Shown: in pieces, positions 7,874 through 16,252 of the stretch | Position numbering within the stretch: the first letter of the stretch is position 1 | Layout: each line of letters opens with the position of its first letter | The notes under the pieces: model-generated | Seen by the model: the letters and a program-made list of their open reading frames with translations, nothing else | The model's database searches: none | Told to the model about the DNA's origin: nothing | Translations under genes and position numbers: made by a program | Source of the DNA: an uncultured Collinsella sp. | Lineage (GTDB): Bacteria; Actinomycetota; Coriobacteriia; Coriobacteriales; Coriobacteriaceae | DNA length: 30,385 bases | Reading direction: 5' to 3' | NCBI GenBank assembly: GCA_937982065.1 | Contig: CALJMO010000004.1 | Location: 1 to 30,385, forward strand

Positions 7874-9079
7874 CTACGACAGCGCAATACCGCCAAGCCA
7901 GCCCCAACGCACGCCAGAGCCAGTGCCATAGAAGCTAATAAACGAATCAAGCGACTTAGACGTAATGGCACCCTCGTTGCTCATAACGATGCCGCCGCCA
8001 ACGTAGATACCCACATGACCGTAGATAAGGCCCGGAGCACCCGTGCCGCTATGCGATGAGTCGGCCACGATCATGCCCACCTGCAGCGCCGAGCGGTCGG
8101 AGCTATAGCACCATGCGTTAAACATATCGCACGCGTTGCCGCCAAAGTAGCCAACGCCGGCGTTACGGAAGACATTGGTGACCCACGCCGCGCACCAGTT
8201 CTGACCCGGCGAAGGCGTGGAGTAGCACGCGTTGACGACGGCCTGTTGCTTGCCCGAGCCGGCATTCTGCTGCGGAGTTCCGGGCGCATACGATCCGCCA
8301 CCCGAGCTCGAACCACCCGAGTAGGAATTGTTCTTGTTCGCGGCGGCCGCGGCAGCGGCGGCCTTCCTAGCGGCCTCCTCGGCCTGGGCGGCAGCGAGAA
8401 TCTCGGAATCACGCTGAGCCATGAGCTCCTTGACATCGTCAGAGAGGCCGTTCAGAACCGTCTGGACTTCCTGCTGCTTGGCCTGCATGTCCTGCATCTG
8501 GGCAGTCTGCTGGTCCTTGAGCTTCTCTAAGTCGGCCTTCTGCGACTCGAGCTCGGTCTTTTGCGCATCGAGCTCTTCCTGGATGGTCTGAATGTCCTCG
8601 ATGGCGTCGCGGTCGCTCTTGTTGATCTTCTCAACGTAATGCGCGTTGGCGACGAGTTCCTCAAACGAGCCAGAGGCCAGCAGCAGCGACAGGATGTTCG
8701 TGCCGCCGGACTTGTAGCTGGCGGCCACGCGATCGGAAAGGTCGTTGCGCTTCTTCTTGAGCTCGGCCTTCTTTTCATCGATCTGGGCCTGCGTGTCGTC
8801 AATCTTGCCCTGGACATTCTCGATGTCGTTGAGGGTCTGGGCATTCTTGTTGGCCAGCGCCGCATACTCATTTGCGATGCTGTCGAGCTGGGCCTGAACC
8901 TCGTCGAGCTGGGCCTGGGCGGCATTCAGTTTATCGGTGGTTTCTTTGGAAGCCTCCGCCGCATGGGCGCGAGCGGGCAGGCCAAAAAGAACTGCCGCAG
9001 AAGCGGCGCCGAACAGGGCCTTGAGGGCAGTGCGGCGCGAGAGCTCCTGGGAAAGGATGGAATCGCTGTTTGGTGACAT
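7874..9079 (-). CDS. Tat-exported coiled-coil CHAP/NlpC-like peptidoglycan hydrolase
   Basis: A 401-residue exported protein. The N-terminus has a twin-arginine signal (SRRTALK at 14-20, hydrophobic stretch to 37, likely cleavage after AHA at 38-40). Residues 42-235 form a long heptad-rich coiled coil like the N-terminal regulatory domain of PcsB/FtsX-partner hydrolases. A low-complexity Ala then Ser/Gly/Pro linker (236-278) leads to a C-terminal cysteine-peptidase domain with Cys296 (QNWCAAWV) and His355 (IYGHVGIYV), as in CHAP/NlpC-P60 amidases or endopeptidases. The probable role is controlled cutting of peptidoglycan at division, with the coiled coil gating the enzyme; partner and bond cleaved are unknown. 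The ATG at 9079 has GGAG about 5 nt upstream. It is a single gene, divergent from galE. Confidence 0.9.
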   Translation of the reverse strand: MSPNSDSILSQELSRRTALKALFGAASAAVLFGLPARAHAAEASKETTDKLNAAQAQLDEVQAQLDSIANEYAALANKNAQTLNDIENVQGKIDDTQAQIDEKKAELKKKRNDLSDRVAASYKSGGTNILSLLLASGSFEELVANAHYVEKINKSDRDAIEDIQTIQEELDAQKTELESQKADLEKLKDQQTAQMQDMQAKQQEVQTVLNGLSDDVKELMAQRDSEILAAAQAEEAARKAAAAAAAANKNNSYSGGSSSGGGSYAPGTPQQNAGSGKQQAVVNACYSTPSPGQNWCAAWVTNVFRNAGVGYFGGNACDMFNAWCYSSDRSALQVGMIVADSSHSGTGAPGLIYGHVGIYVGGGIVMSNEGAITSKSLDSFISFYGTGSGVRWGWLGGIALS

Positions 9080-9345
9080 ATGTACTCCGTTACATGCTTA
9101 TTTATATGTCGCTCAACTCATACATATTAGCGTACATATGGCGCGTCCCAACGATTTCCACGAACGGCAGGAAACTGCAAGGTCAGCGGCTCGTAAGCAA
9201 ATGTCAAAGATCAGGTTATGCGTACGCAAGCTCTTCTATGAGTACGTTAGCACAATCCTCTGCTTTTCCTACAGCGCACGATTTGGGCGTCCCTGCCTGC
9301 GCTATACTCCCCTGAAGAAGTGTTCCTGATTCGATAGGAGACTAC
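9080..9345. promoter_or_regulatory. Divergent intergenic region; probable galE promoter -10 at 9303-9308
   Basis: This 266-base gap must hold promoters for the CHAP-domain gene (leftward) and galE (rightward). TATACT at 9303-9308 is a good -10 box for galE, but the hexamer 17 bp upstream (GATTTG) is poor. An AT-rich stretch near 9095-9115 could serve the leftward gene. ACATAT is repeated (9122, 9133). I see no clear operator. Confidence 0.4.
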
Positions 9346-10407
9346 ATGTCCAAAGCACTCGACCCCAAAGACACCTGTGTCCTCGTTACCGGTGGCGCCG
9401 GCTTTATCGGCTCGCACACCGTCGTTCAGCTGCTCGAGGGTGGCTACCAGGTCGTCATCGTCGATGATCTCTCCAACTCCAGCGCCGTCGCCGTCGACCG
9501 CGTCAAGACCATCGTGGGCGACGAGGCCGCCAAGAACCTCACCTTCTACGAGGCCAACGTGCTCGACCGCGATGCGATGAACAAGATCTTCGATACCCAT
9601 CAGATCGACCGCGTCATCCACTTTGCCGGCTTTAAGGCCGTCGGCGAGTCGGTGAGCAAGCCCGTCGAGTACTACCACAACAACATCGAGAACACCCTGG
9701 TGCTCATCGACGTCATGCGCAACCATGGCTGCAAGTCCATCATCTTCTCGAGCTCCTCGACCGTCTACGGCGACCCGGACAACCCGCCCGTCACCGAGGA
9801 GGATCCTAAGAAGCCCGCGACCAACCCCTATGGTTGGACCAAGTGGATGATCGAGCAGATCCTTATGGACGTCCACACCGCCGACCCCGAGTGGGACGTC
9901 GTGCTACTCCGTTATTTCAATCCCATCGGCGCCCATCCGTCGGGCCTGATCGGCGAGGATCCCAAGGGCATCCCCAACAACCTGGTGCCCTATGTCGCCC
10001 AGGTCGCCGTGGGCAAGCTCGAGGCCGTTCAGGTCTTTGGCAACGACTACCCCACCCCCGACGGCACCGGCGTGCGCGATTACATCCACGTGTGCGATCT
10101 GGCATCTGGTCACGTGGCCGCCCTCAACTGGATGAACGGCAAGACCGGCGTCGAGATCTTTAACTTGGGCACCGGCACCGGCACCTCGGTACTCGAGGTC
10201 GTCGCCGCCTTCTCCAAGGCTTGTGGCAAGGAGCTGCCCTACGTGATCCGCGAGCGCCGCGCCGGCGACATCGCTGCCAACTGGTGCGATGCCTCCAAGG
10301 CCGAGCGCATGATGGGCTGGAAGGCCCAGTACGACATCGCGGACATGTGCCGCGATAGCTGGAACTGGCAGAGCCACAACCCCAACGGCTTCTCCGACGC
10401 CGAGTAG
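9346..10407 (+). CDS. galE: UDP-glucose 4-epimerase
   Basis: A 353-residue SDR-type enzyme that interconverts UDP-galactose and UDP-glucose, linking galactose use and sugar supply for envelope polymers. Seen: the Rossmann NAD motif TGGAGFIGSH (15-24), the SSSSTVYG segment (135-142) with the active-site serine, the YGWTK catalytic motif (Tyr162, Lys166), and the substrate-binding stretch RYFNPIGAHPSGLIGEDP. The length is slightly above the E. coli enzyme (338), mostly from an extended N-terminus. The ATG at 9346 has GATAGGAG 6 nt upstream. It stands alone with its own terminator; no galK or galT is in the window, which suits a housekeeping role as much as a Leloir pathway role. Confidence 0.97.
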   Translation: MSKALDPKDTCVLVTGGAGFIGSHTVVQLLEGGYQVVIVDDLSNSSAVAVDRVKTIVGDEAAKNLTFYEANVLDRDAMNKIFDTHQIDRVIHFAGFKAVGESVSKPVEYYHNNIENTLVLIDVMRNHGCKSIIFSSSSTVYGDPDNPPVTEEDPKKPATNPYGWTKWMIEQILMDVHTADPEWDVVLLRYFNPIGAHPSGLIGEDPKGIPNNLVPYVAQVAVGKLEAVQVFGNDYPTPDGTGVRDYIHVCDLASGHVAALNWMNGKTGVEIFNLGTGTGTSVLEVVAAFSKACGKELPYVIRERRAGDIAANWCDASKAERMMGWKAQYDIADMCRDSWNWQSHNPNGFSDAE

Positions 10408-10428
10408 CAAAACCTACATACCGCTCTT

Positions 10429-10462
10429 GCCCCGATCTCACGTTGTGAGGTCGGGGCTTTTT
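10429..10462 (+). terminator. Intrinsic terminator of galE
   Basis: A 13-bp stem (10429-10441 with 10445-10457, one G-U pair) around the loop GTT is followed by TTTTTC. It lies 22 nt after the galE stop. Confidence 0.92.
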
Positions 10463-10516
10463 CATGGCATGTAACCATTCGCCGAAAATCGACCAACTTT
10501 TTTATCTTGCCTGTAC

Positions 10517-10541
10517 ATGTTTAAACAACATGTTTTACAAT
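10517..10541 (+). promoter_or_regulatory. malQ promoter with TreR-like operator
   Basis: ATGTTTAAACAA (10517-10528) differs by one base from the palindrome TTGTTTAAACAA found (with variants) before the ABC operon, the TreR-like gene and the PTS fusion. It lies between a TTGCCT at 10507-10512 and the -10-like TACAAT at 10536-10541, so a bound repressor would cover the promoter. It is also inside a wider inverted repeat, ACATGTT-N5-AACATGT (10515-10533). The TTGCCT to TACAAT spacing (23 bp) is too long for a normal promoter, so the -35 box is uncertain. Confidence 0.6.
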
Positions 10542-10626
10542 AGGCGTATCGAATCAGAACATCGGAGGCGGACTGCACACCCATCGGCAGGCCGACCCCA
10601 CAACAAGAAGGTTGGTGAGCGCATTC

Positions 10627-12132
10627 ATGGAGCGTGCAAGCGGCGTCCTCATGCCCGTCTCATCTCTGCCCGGACCATACGGAATCGGCGGCTTTGGTTG
10701 GAATGCCTACGACTTCGTCGATTTTCTCGCCTCGTGCAAACAACATTACTGGCAGATTCTGCCCCTTACGACGACCAGCTATGGCGATTCGCCCTATCAG
10801 TCGTTCTCGGCCCGCGCAGGCAACCCCAACTTCATCGACTTTGCCGAGCTTATCGAGGCAGGGTATCTGGAGCAGCGCGATATCGATGGCGTGTATCTGG
10901 GATCCGACCCCAGCAATGTCGACTACGGTGCCATCTTTGGTGGCCGCCGTCAGATTCTCGACCGAGCCGCCGAGCGCTTTGCAGCCGACAAGCCGGCCGA
11001 TTTCGATGACTTTATCCAGGCCAACGAGGACTGGCTCATCCCCTACTGCGAGTTCATGACCGTCAAAGAGGAGTGCGGACTCAAGGCCTTTTGGGAGTGG
11101 CCCGCAGAACTGCGCACCCGCGGCGAAGCATCTGCCAAGGTCTGCGCCGCCCATCCCGCGCGCATGCTCTACCACCAGATGACGCAGTATTTCTTCGACC
11201 GCCAATGGAGCCGCCTCAAGGCCTATGCCAACGAGCGCGACATTCTCATCATCGGCGACCTGCCCATCTATGTCTCGCGTGACTCCGTCGAGATGTGGGC
11301 GACGCCTGAGCTCTTTAAGATCGACGCCGCCGGCAATCCCGTGAGCGTCGCCGGCACGCCGCCCGACCAGTTCTCGGCCACCGGCCAGTACTGGGGCAAC
11401 CCCATCTACGACTGGGACGCCATGGAGTCCGACGGCTTCTCCTGGTGGGAGGGCCGCATTCGCGCCGCCCTCGACATGTACGACGTCATCCGCCTGGATC
11501 ACTTCCGCGGCTTCGAGGCCTATTGGGAGGTGCCGTTCTCCTCGCCCGATTCGTCCTACGGTTCGTGGACGCAGGGTCCCGGCCTCAAGTTCTTCAAGAC
11601 GCTCGAGGAAAAGCTCGGCACGCTGCCCATCATCGCCGAGGACCTGGGCTTCCTCACCCCCGGCGTCATCGACATGCGCGACAACTCGGGCTTCCCCGGC
11701 ATGAAGATCCTGCAGTTTGCCTTTGAGGGCACCAACTCGTACTACCTGCCGCATAACTACATCGCCAACACCGTCGCCTATGTGGGCACCCACGACAACG
11801 AGACGGCGCGCGGTTGGTTTGAGGGAACGGCCACCCCGCGTCAGCGCGAGCAGGCAGCCCTGTACACCCATCAGCAGGCCGGCGAACCCATGGCAGATGC
11901 ACTCAATCGCACCATCGCCGCCAGCGTGAGCGACACGTGCATCTACACCATGCAGGACCTGCTCAACTTGGGCAACGAGGCGCGCATCAACACCCCTGCC
12001 ACGCTGGGCGGCAACTGGACCTGGCGCATGCTCGACGGCGCCATCACCCGCGAGCTCGAGCACAAACTCACCGACTGGACCGAGACCTACTTCCGCATCC
12101 CGTCGGAAGCCGAAATCGAGCTTCCTCAATAG
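10627..12132 (+). CDS. malQ: 4-alpha-glucanotransferase (amylomaltase, GH77)
   Basis: A 501-residue cytoplasmic enzyme that transfers alpha-1,4-glucan segments between maltodextrins, releasing glucose and making longer chains for phosphorolysis. Seen: the N-terminal RASGVLMPVSSLPGPYGIGGFG typical of the short bacterial GH77 type; nucleophile Asp291 in RLDHFRGFEAYW; acid/base Glu338 in PIIAEDLG; third carboxylate Asp390 in GTHDNET. The length matches the Thermus-like group (about 500), not the longer E. coli MalQ. The start is uncertain: ATG 10627 with GGTGAG 7 nt before it is preferred over TTG 10612 and GTG 10615, which lie too close to the AGAAGG site. It is followed by the phosphorylase gene. 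Confidence 0.96.
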   Translation: MERASGVLMPVSSLPGPYGIGGFGWNAYDFVDFLASCKQHYWQILPLTTTSYGDSPYQSFSARAGNPNFIDFAELIEAGYLEQRDIDGVYLGSDPSNVDYGAIFGGRRQILDRAAERFAADKPADFDDFIQANEDWLIPYCEFMTVKEECGLKAFWEWPAELRTRGEASAKVCAAHPARMLYHQMTQYFFDRQWSRLKAYANERDILIIGDLPIYVSRDSVEMWATPELFKIDAAGNPVSVAGTPPDQFSATGQYWGNPIYDWDAMESDGFSWWEGRIRAALDMYDVIRLDHFRGFEAYWEVPFSSPDSSYGSWTQGPGLKFFKTLEEKLGTLPIIAEDLGFLTPGVIDMRDNSGFPGMKILQFAFEGTNSYYLPHNYIANTVAYVGTHDNETARGWFEGTATPRQREQAALYTHQQAGEPMADALNRTIAASVSDTCIYTMQDLLNLGNEARINTPATLGGNWTWRMLDGAITRELEHKLTDWTETYFRIPSEAEIELPQ

Positions 12133-12180
12133 GAGCTACCGCGCCCGACCCCTCCCCACCGTGCGGACGCGCTTGCTTTT

Positions 12181-12220
12181 CCCGCGCGAGGCCACCCCAA
12201 TCCCCTCGCGCGGGCTTCTT
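12181..12220 (+). terminator. Hairpin between malQ and glgP, possible partial terminator
   Basis: CCCGCGCGAGG (12181-12191) pairs perfectly with CCTCGCGCGGG (12204-12214), followed by the weak T tract CTTCTT. It ends 40 nt before glgP. It may end part of the malQ transcript, with read-through into glgP, or stabilise the malQ mRNA. Confidence 0.6.
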
Positions 12221-12260
12221 ATGAATTGCAGACATGAAACAACCCATCACAGGAGAAAAC

Positions 12261-14528
12261 ATGCCCCGAATTAACCTCATGGAACTCGCCGAGCAGTCTT
12301 TTGGCACCTCGCTCGAGCAGCTCGACGACCGTCGCATTTACAAGCTGCTGGTCAAACTCGTGCAGGAGCGCTCCGCCACCTGCCCGCTCAACAACGGCAA
12401 GAAAAAGCTCTATTACATTTCCGCCGAATTTTTGATCGGCAAGCTGCTCATCAACAACATGATCGACCTCGGCATCTACGACGAGGTTAAGGACCAGCTC
12501 ACCGCCGCAGGCCACGACCTCAACAAGATCGAGGAATTCGAGGTCGAGCCGTCGCTCGGCAACGGCGGCCTGGGCCGCTTGGCCGCATGCTTCCTGGATT
12601 CCATCGCCACGCTGGGCTTGACCGGCGATGGCGTGGGCCTCAACTATCACTACGGCCTGTTCCGTCAGCGCTTTGTCGACAACCAGCAGAAGGCCGTCCC
12701 CGACGAGTGGCTCGGTGAGCAGGACATCCTGGTCGACGATGACCGCTCCTACACCGTCGAGTTCGGCGATTTTGCCGTTACCTCCAAGCTCGTCAACATC
12801 GATGTGCCCGGTTACGGCCAGCCCAACAAGAACCGCCTGCGCCTGTTCGACCTGGCGAGCGTCGACGACGGCCTGGTCCCCGGCAGCTCCATCGACTTCG
12901 ACAAGACCGAGATCGCCAAGAACCTCACGTTGTTCCTCTACCCCGACGATTCCGACGAGCAGGGCCGCCTACTTCGCATCTACCAGGAATACTTCATGGT
13001 AAGCAACGCCGCCCAGCTCCTGATCGACGAGGCCATCGAGCGCGGCAGCAACCTGCACGATCTGGCCGACTACGCCGTGGTCCAGATTAACGACACGCAC
13101 CCCACCATGGTCATCCCCGAGCTCATCCGCCTGCTCACCACCGAGCATGGCATCGAGTTTGACGAGGCCGTGACCATCGTACGCTCCATGGTCGCCTACA
13201 CTAACCATACGATTCTTGCCGAGGCGCTCGAGAAGTGGCCGCTCACCAGCCTGCAGAAGGTCTCCCCTGCCATCGCCGACATTATCGTCAAGCTCGATGA
13301 GATCGCGAAAGCCGAGCACGATGACCCGCGCGTCGCCATCATCGACGAGCACGACACCGTCCACATGGCCCACATGGACATCCACTTTGGCTTCTCCATC
13401 AACGGCGTAGCCGCCCTCCACACCAAGATCCTGGAGGACACCGAGCTTCATCCGTTCTACGAGATCTATCCCGAGAAGTTCTCCAACAAGACCAACGGCA
13501 TCACCTTCCGCCGCTGGATCCATGGGGCCAACCCCGCGCTCGCCAGCCTGCTCGACGATGTGATCGGCACCGACTGGCGCAGCACCGGCGATCTGAGCAA
13601 ACTCGCCAAGTTCGCCGACGACAAGGACGTTCTTGAGCGCCTGGCCGCCACCAAGGTCGAGGCCAAGGCCATCATGCGCCAGTTCATGGCGCTCGAGCAG
13701 GGCGTGACCATTCCCTCCAACGCCATCATCGACGTCCAGGTCAAGCGTATCCACGAGTACAAGCGCCAGCAGATGCTCGCGCTCTACATCATCTGGAAGT
13801 ACCTCGACATCAAGAACGGTAACAGACCTAAGCACCCCGTCACCATCATCTTTGGCGGCAAGGCAGCGCCTGCCTATACCATCGCTCAGGACATCATCCA
13901 CCTAATCCTGACGCTTTCCCAGTGGATCGCCAACGACCCCGACGTGGCTCCCTACCTGCAGGTCGTTATGATCGAGAACTACAACGTCACCGCCGCCGAG
14001 CGCGTGATTCCCGCTGCCGACATCTCCGAGCAGATCAGCCTGGCCTCCAAAGAGGCGAGCGGCACTTCCAACATGAAGTTCATGCTCAACGGCGCTTTGA
14101 CCCTGTGCACGCTCGACGGTGCCAACGTGGAGATTGCCGAGCTCGTGGGCGACGAGAACATCTATACCTTTGGCGCCTCGTCCAAACAGGTCGAGCAGCT
14201 CTACGCCGAAGGCACCTACAACGCCGGTGCGCTCTACCGCAAGCCCGGCATTAAACTGCTGGTGGACTTCATCACCAACCCGGCCTTTATGGCAACCGGC
14301 AACGCCGAGCGCCTGCAGCGCCTGCACGACGACATTAAGGGCAAAGACTGGTTTATGGCCCTGCTCGACATTGAGGAGTACATCCAGACCAAGGAGCGCG
14401 TGCTAGCCGACTATGAGGACCAGGACGCTTGGATGCGCAAGGCGCTGATCAACATCGCCAACGCCGGCACCTTCTCGTCCGACCGCACAATCTCCCAGTA
14501 CAATGACGAGATTTGGCACCTGAGCTAA
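12261..14528 (+). CDS. glgP: Glycogen/maltodextrin phosphorylase (GT35)
   Basis: A 755-residue PLP enzyme that removes glucose from alpha-1,4-glucans as glucose-1-phosphate. Seen: YYISAEFLIGKLL near the N-terminus, VEPSLGNGGLGRLAACFLDSIA, QINDTHPTM, the block VQVKRIHEYKRQQM, and EASGTSNMKFMLNGALTLCTLDGAN with the PLP lysine Lys606. The length is a little below E. coli MalP (about 797), mainly at the N-terminus. The start is ATG 12261, with AGGAG five bases upstream; an in-frame ATG at 12234 has no site. Its position after malQ points to the maltodextrin pathway: MalQ makes chains long enough for this enzyme to attack. It may also degrade stored glycogen, so malP is an equally fair name. Confidence 0.96.
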   Translation: MPRINLMELAEQSFGTSLEQLDDRRIYKLLVKLVQERSATCPLNNGKKKLYYISAEFLIGKLLINNMIDLGIYDEVKDQLTAAGHDLNKIEEFEVEPSLGNGGLGRLAACFLDSIATLGLTGDGVGLNYHYGLFRQRFVDNQQKAVPDEWLGEQDILVDDDRSYTVEFGDFAVTSKLVNIDVPGYGQPNKNRLRLFDLASVDDGLVPGSSIDFDKTEIAKNLTLFLYPDDSDEQGRLLRIYQEYFMVSNAAQLLIDEAIERGSNLHDLADYAVVQINDTHPTMVIPELIRLLTTEHGIEFDEAVTIVRSMVAYTNHTILAEALEKWPLTSLQKVSPAIADIIVKLDEIAKAEHDDPRVAIIDEHDTVHMAHMDIHFGFSINGVAALHTKILEDTELHPFYEIYPEKFSNKTNGITFRRWIHGANPALASLLDDVIGTDWRSTGDLSKLAKFADDKDVLERLAATKVEAKAIMRQFMALEQGVTIPSNAIIDVQVKRIHEYKRQQMLALYIIWKYLDIKNGNRPKHPVTIIFGGKAAPAYTIAQDIIHLILTLSQWIANDPDVAPYLQVVMIENYNVTAAERVIPAADISEQISLASKEASGTSNMKFMLNGALTLCTLDGANVEIAELVGDENIYTFGASSKQVEQLYAEGTYNAGALYRKPGIKLLVDFITNPAFMATGNAERLQRLHDDIKGKDWFMALLDIEEYIQTKERVLADYEDQDAWMRKALINIANAGTFSSDRTISQYNDEIWHLS

Positions 14529-14555
14529 TTTCACTCCCTTACCCATCCTCCTGAG

Positions 14556-14588
14556 AAACGGAGTCGTGGCAACACGGCTCCGTTTTTT
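14556..14588 (+). terminator. Intrinsic terminator of glgP
   Basis: AAACGGAGTCGTG (14556-14568) pairs with CACGGCTCCGTTT (14573-14585), with one G-U pair and loop GCAA, and runs into a T tract (14583-14588). It lies 28 nt after the glgP stop. Confidence 0.9.
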
Positions 14589-14649
14589 GTGCCCGCACGT
14601 TACCCTGTGACCCGACTCGACCAAACAATCTCGATCCATAACAACTACT

Positions 14650-14846
14650 CAACCAAAACGGTCCCAACTGTTACAGATTGAGACATACCAGCCCCTCCCC
14701 TTGGGTTTATCTCAACCTGTAACATCTAGCAGCTGAAATTCACCTTTGGTGTTACAGATTTAGATGAAATGGTTAGCTCAGCGGGACCGTCTCGATCTGT
14801 AACATCTAACGTCCGAAATCGGCCCTACCTGTTACAGATCGAGACA
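14650..14846. repeat. Array of 80-bp repeat units with alternating inverted 17-mers
   Basis: The 17-mer TGTTACAGATYGAGACA occurs five times: plus strand at 14669-14685, 14750-14766 and 14830-14846, minus strand at 14708-14724 and 14788-14804, with one to four mismatches. Same-strand copies are 80-81 bp apart. Bases between also repeat: AACATCTA, GAAAT and CC-rich segments recur at the same offsets. The array is therefore about 2.5 tandem copies of an 80-bp unit, each able to fold as a hairpin with a 15-17-bp stem. It lies in the 456-base gap between glgP and the ABC operon's 3' end, outside both terminators. Nothing else is recognised in the gap. Confidence 0.88.
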
Positions 14847-14869
14847 AACGACCGGTCAGACAGCCCCAA

Positions 14870-14916
14870 CACAAAGAAAGGCTCCCCTCTCGCCCAGTGG
14901 ACGGGAGGGGAGCCTT
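14870..14916 (-). terminator. Intrinsic terminator of the ABC importer operon
   Basis: On the minus strand a 15-bp stem (14916-14902 with 14892-14878, one G-U pair) around a 9-nt loop is followed by TTTCTTTG. It lies about 70 nt after the stop of the ATPase gene. Confidence 0.88.
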
Positions 14917-14984
14917 ATATGTGACCGCGGCAAAAGGATGGCAATACCGCAGTCGCCCAAAGGAAGGGCCTGGATGCACCGGGC

Positions 14985-16184
14985 CTAGATAAGGTTCTTG
15001 CCAGAGACCTTATCGAAGAGGTGGGTCGCGTTCTTCTCGAACTTGAACCAGATGGTGTCGCCAGCCTTGAGCGCGCCCTTGGCCTCGAGGTCGACGACGG
15101 GGATAATCAGGACAAACTGGCCGTCGGGAGCGGTCACGTGGACATGCTCGGTCGAGCCCATGAGCTCGGTCACCTCGACGGTACCCTGGAGCGCGCCCTC
15201 CTCGCCCTTGTCGGCAAGCAGGATCTGCTCGGGACGCACGCCGGCCGTAATCTCCTTCACGTCGCCGCCGTCCCAGTTGAGGGCAAGTTGAGCGCAAGTC
15301 TCGGGGGCGAGTGCCACGTTCATATCCTCGGTCTTGACGGTAAAGCCGTTGCCCGAGCGCACCAGCTGGGCATCGAAGAAGTTCATCTGCGGCACGCCGA
15401 TGAAGCCGGCGACGAAGATGTTCGCGGGATGGTTGAAGACCTCCTGCGGCGTGGCGATCTGCTGGACGACGCCGTCCTTCATGACCACGATACGGTCGCC
15501 AAGGGTCATGGCCTCGGTCTGGTCGTGAGTAACATAAATGAACGTGCCCTTGATCTCGTGGCGCAGCTTAATGAGCTCGGCACGCATCTGGTTACGAAGC
15601 TTGGCGTCCAGGTTGGACAGCGGCTCGTCCATCAGGAAGACCTTGGGGTCACGCACGATGGCGCGGCCGATAGCGACACGCTGGCGCTGGCCGCCGGAGA
15701 GCGCCTTGGGCTTACGGTCGAGGTACTCGGTAATGCCCAGAATCTCGGCAGCAGAGCGAACCTTGCGGTCGATCTCGTCCTTGGGAACCTTCTTGAGCTC
15801 GAGCGTAAATGCCATGTTCTCGTACACCGTCATATTGGGGTACAGAGCGTAGCTCTGGAACACCATGGCGATGTCGCGGTCCTTGGGCGCCACGTCGTTG
15901 ACACGCTTGCCGTCGATGAGCACATCGCCCGAGGTAATGTCCTCCAGGCCGGCGACCATGCGCATCGTCGTGGACTTACCGCAGCCAGAGGGGCCAACGA
16001 GGACGACGAACTCCTGGTCGTGAACGGTGAGGTTGAAGTCCTCTACAGCGAGCACACCGTCCTCGGTAACCTTGAGGTTGTGCTTCTTCTCCTCGGTCTT
16101 CTTCTTTTTGCCAAAGAAGCCCTTCTTTTTTGACTCGTTGTTGGGATACACCTTCTGAACATGTTTGAGAACGATCTCGGCCAT
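14985..16184 (-). CDS. ABC sugar importer ATPase (MsmX/MalK/UgpC type)
   Basis: A 399-residue ATPase of the CUT1 carbohydrate importers. Seen: Walker A GPSGCGKST (64-72), Q-loop Gln110 in VFQSYALYP, signature LSGGQ (162-166), Walker B VFLMDEP (182-188), H-loop His220, and a C-terminal regulatory OB-fold (TOBE) from about 270. Unusual is a Lys-rich insert at about residues 14-42 (NNESKKKGFFGKKKKTEEKK) between the first beta strand and the Walker region, which most MalK/MsmX proteins lack. It follows the two permease genes on the same strand with a 68-nt gap and is last before the terminator. Such ATPases often serve several importers. Confidence 0.95.
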   Translation of the reverse strand: MAEIVLKHVQKVYPNNESKKKGFFGKKKKTEEKKHNLKVTEDGVLAVEDFNLTVHDQEFVVLVGPSGCGKSTTMRMVAGLEDITSGDVLIDGKRVNDVAPKDRDIAMVFQSYALYPNMTVYENMAFTLELKKVPKDEIDRKVRSAAEILGITEYLDRKPKALSGGQRQRVAIGRAIVRDPKVFLMDEPLSNLDAKLRNQMRAELIKLRHEIKGTFIYVTHDQTEAMTLGDRIVVMKDGVVQQIATPQEVFNHPANIFVAGFIGVPQMNFFDAQLVRSGNGFTVKTEDMNVALAPETCAQLALNWDGGDVKEITAGVRPEQILLADKGEEGALQGTVEVTELMGSTEHVHVTAPDGQFVLIIPVVDLEAKGALKAGDTIWFKFEKNATHLFDKVSGKNLI

Positions 16185-16252
16185 GTCTCTACCTTTCGAT
16201 ATGCGGCGCCGCGCTGAGGGGCGCCGCAGAAACTTGCAAAACAGTTACGGCA

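Noticed and set aside
14650..14846. CRISPR-like array of 17-mers
   Set aside because: Copies alternate in orientation, the sequence between them also repeats, and no cas genes are present. It is a tandem/inverted repeat array, not CRISPR.
15021..16133. Long open frame antisense to the ABC ATPase gene
   Set aside because: All ATPase motifs are on the minus strand; the plus-strand frame has no domain or start signal.
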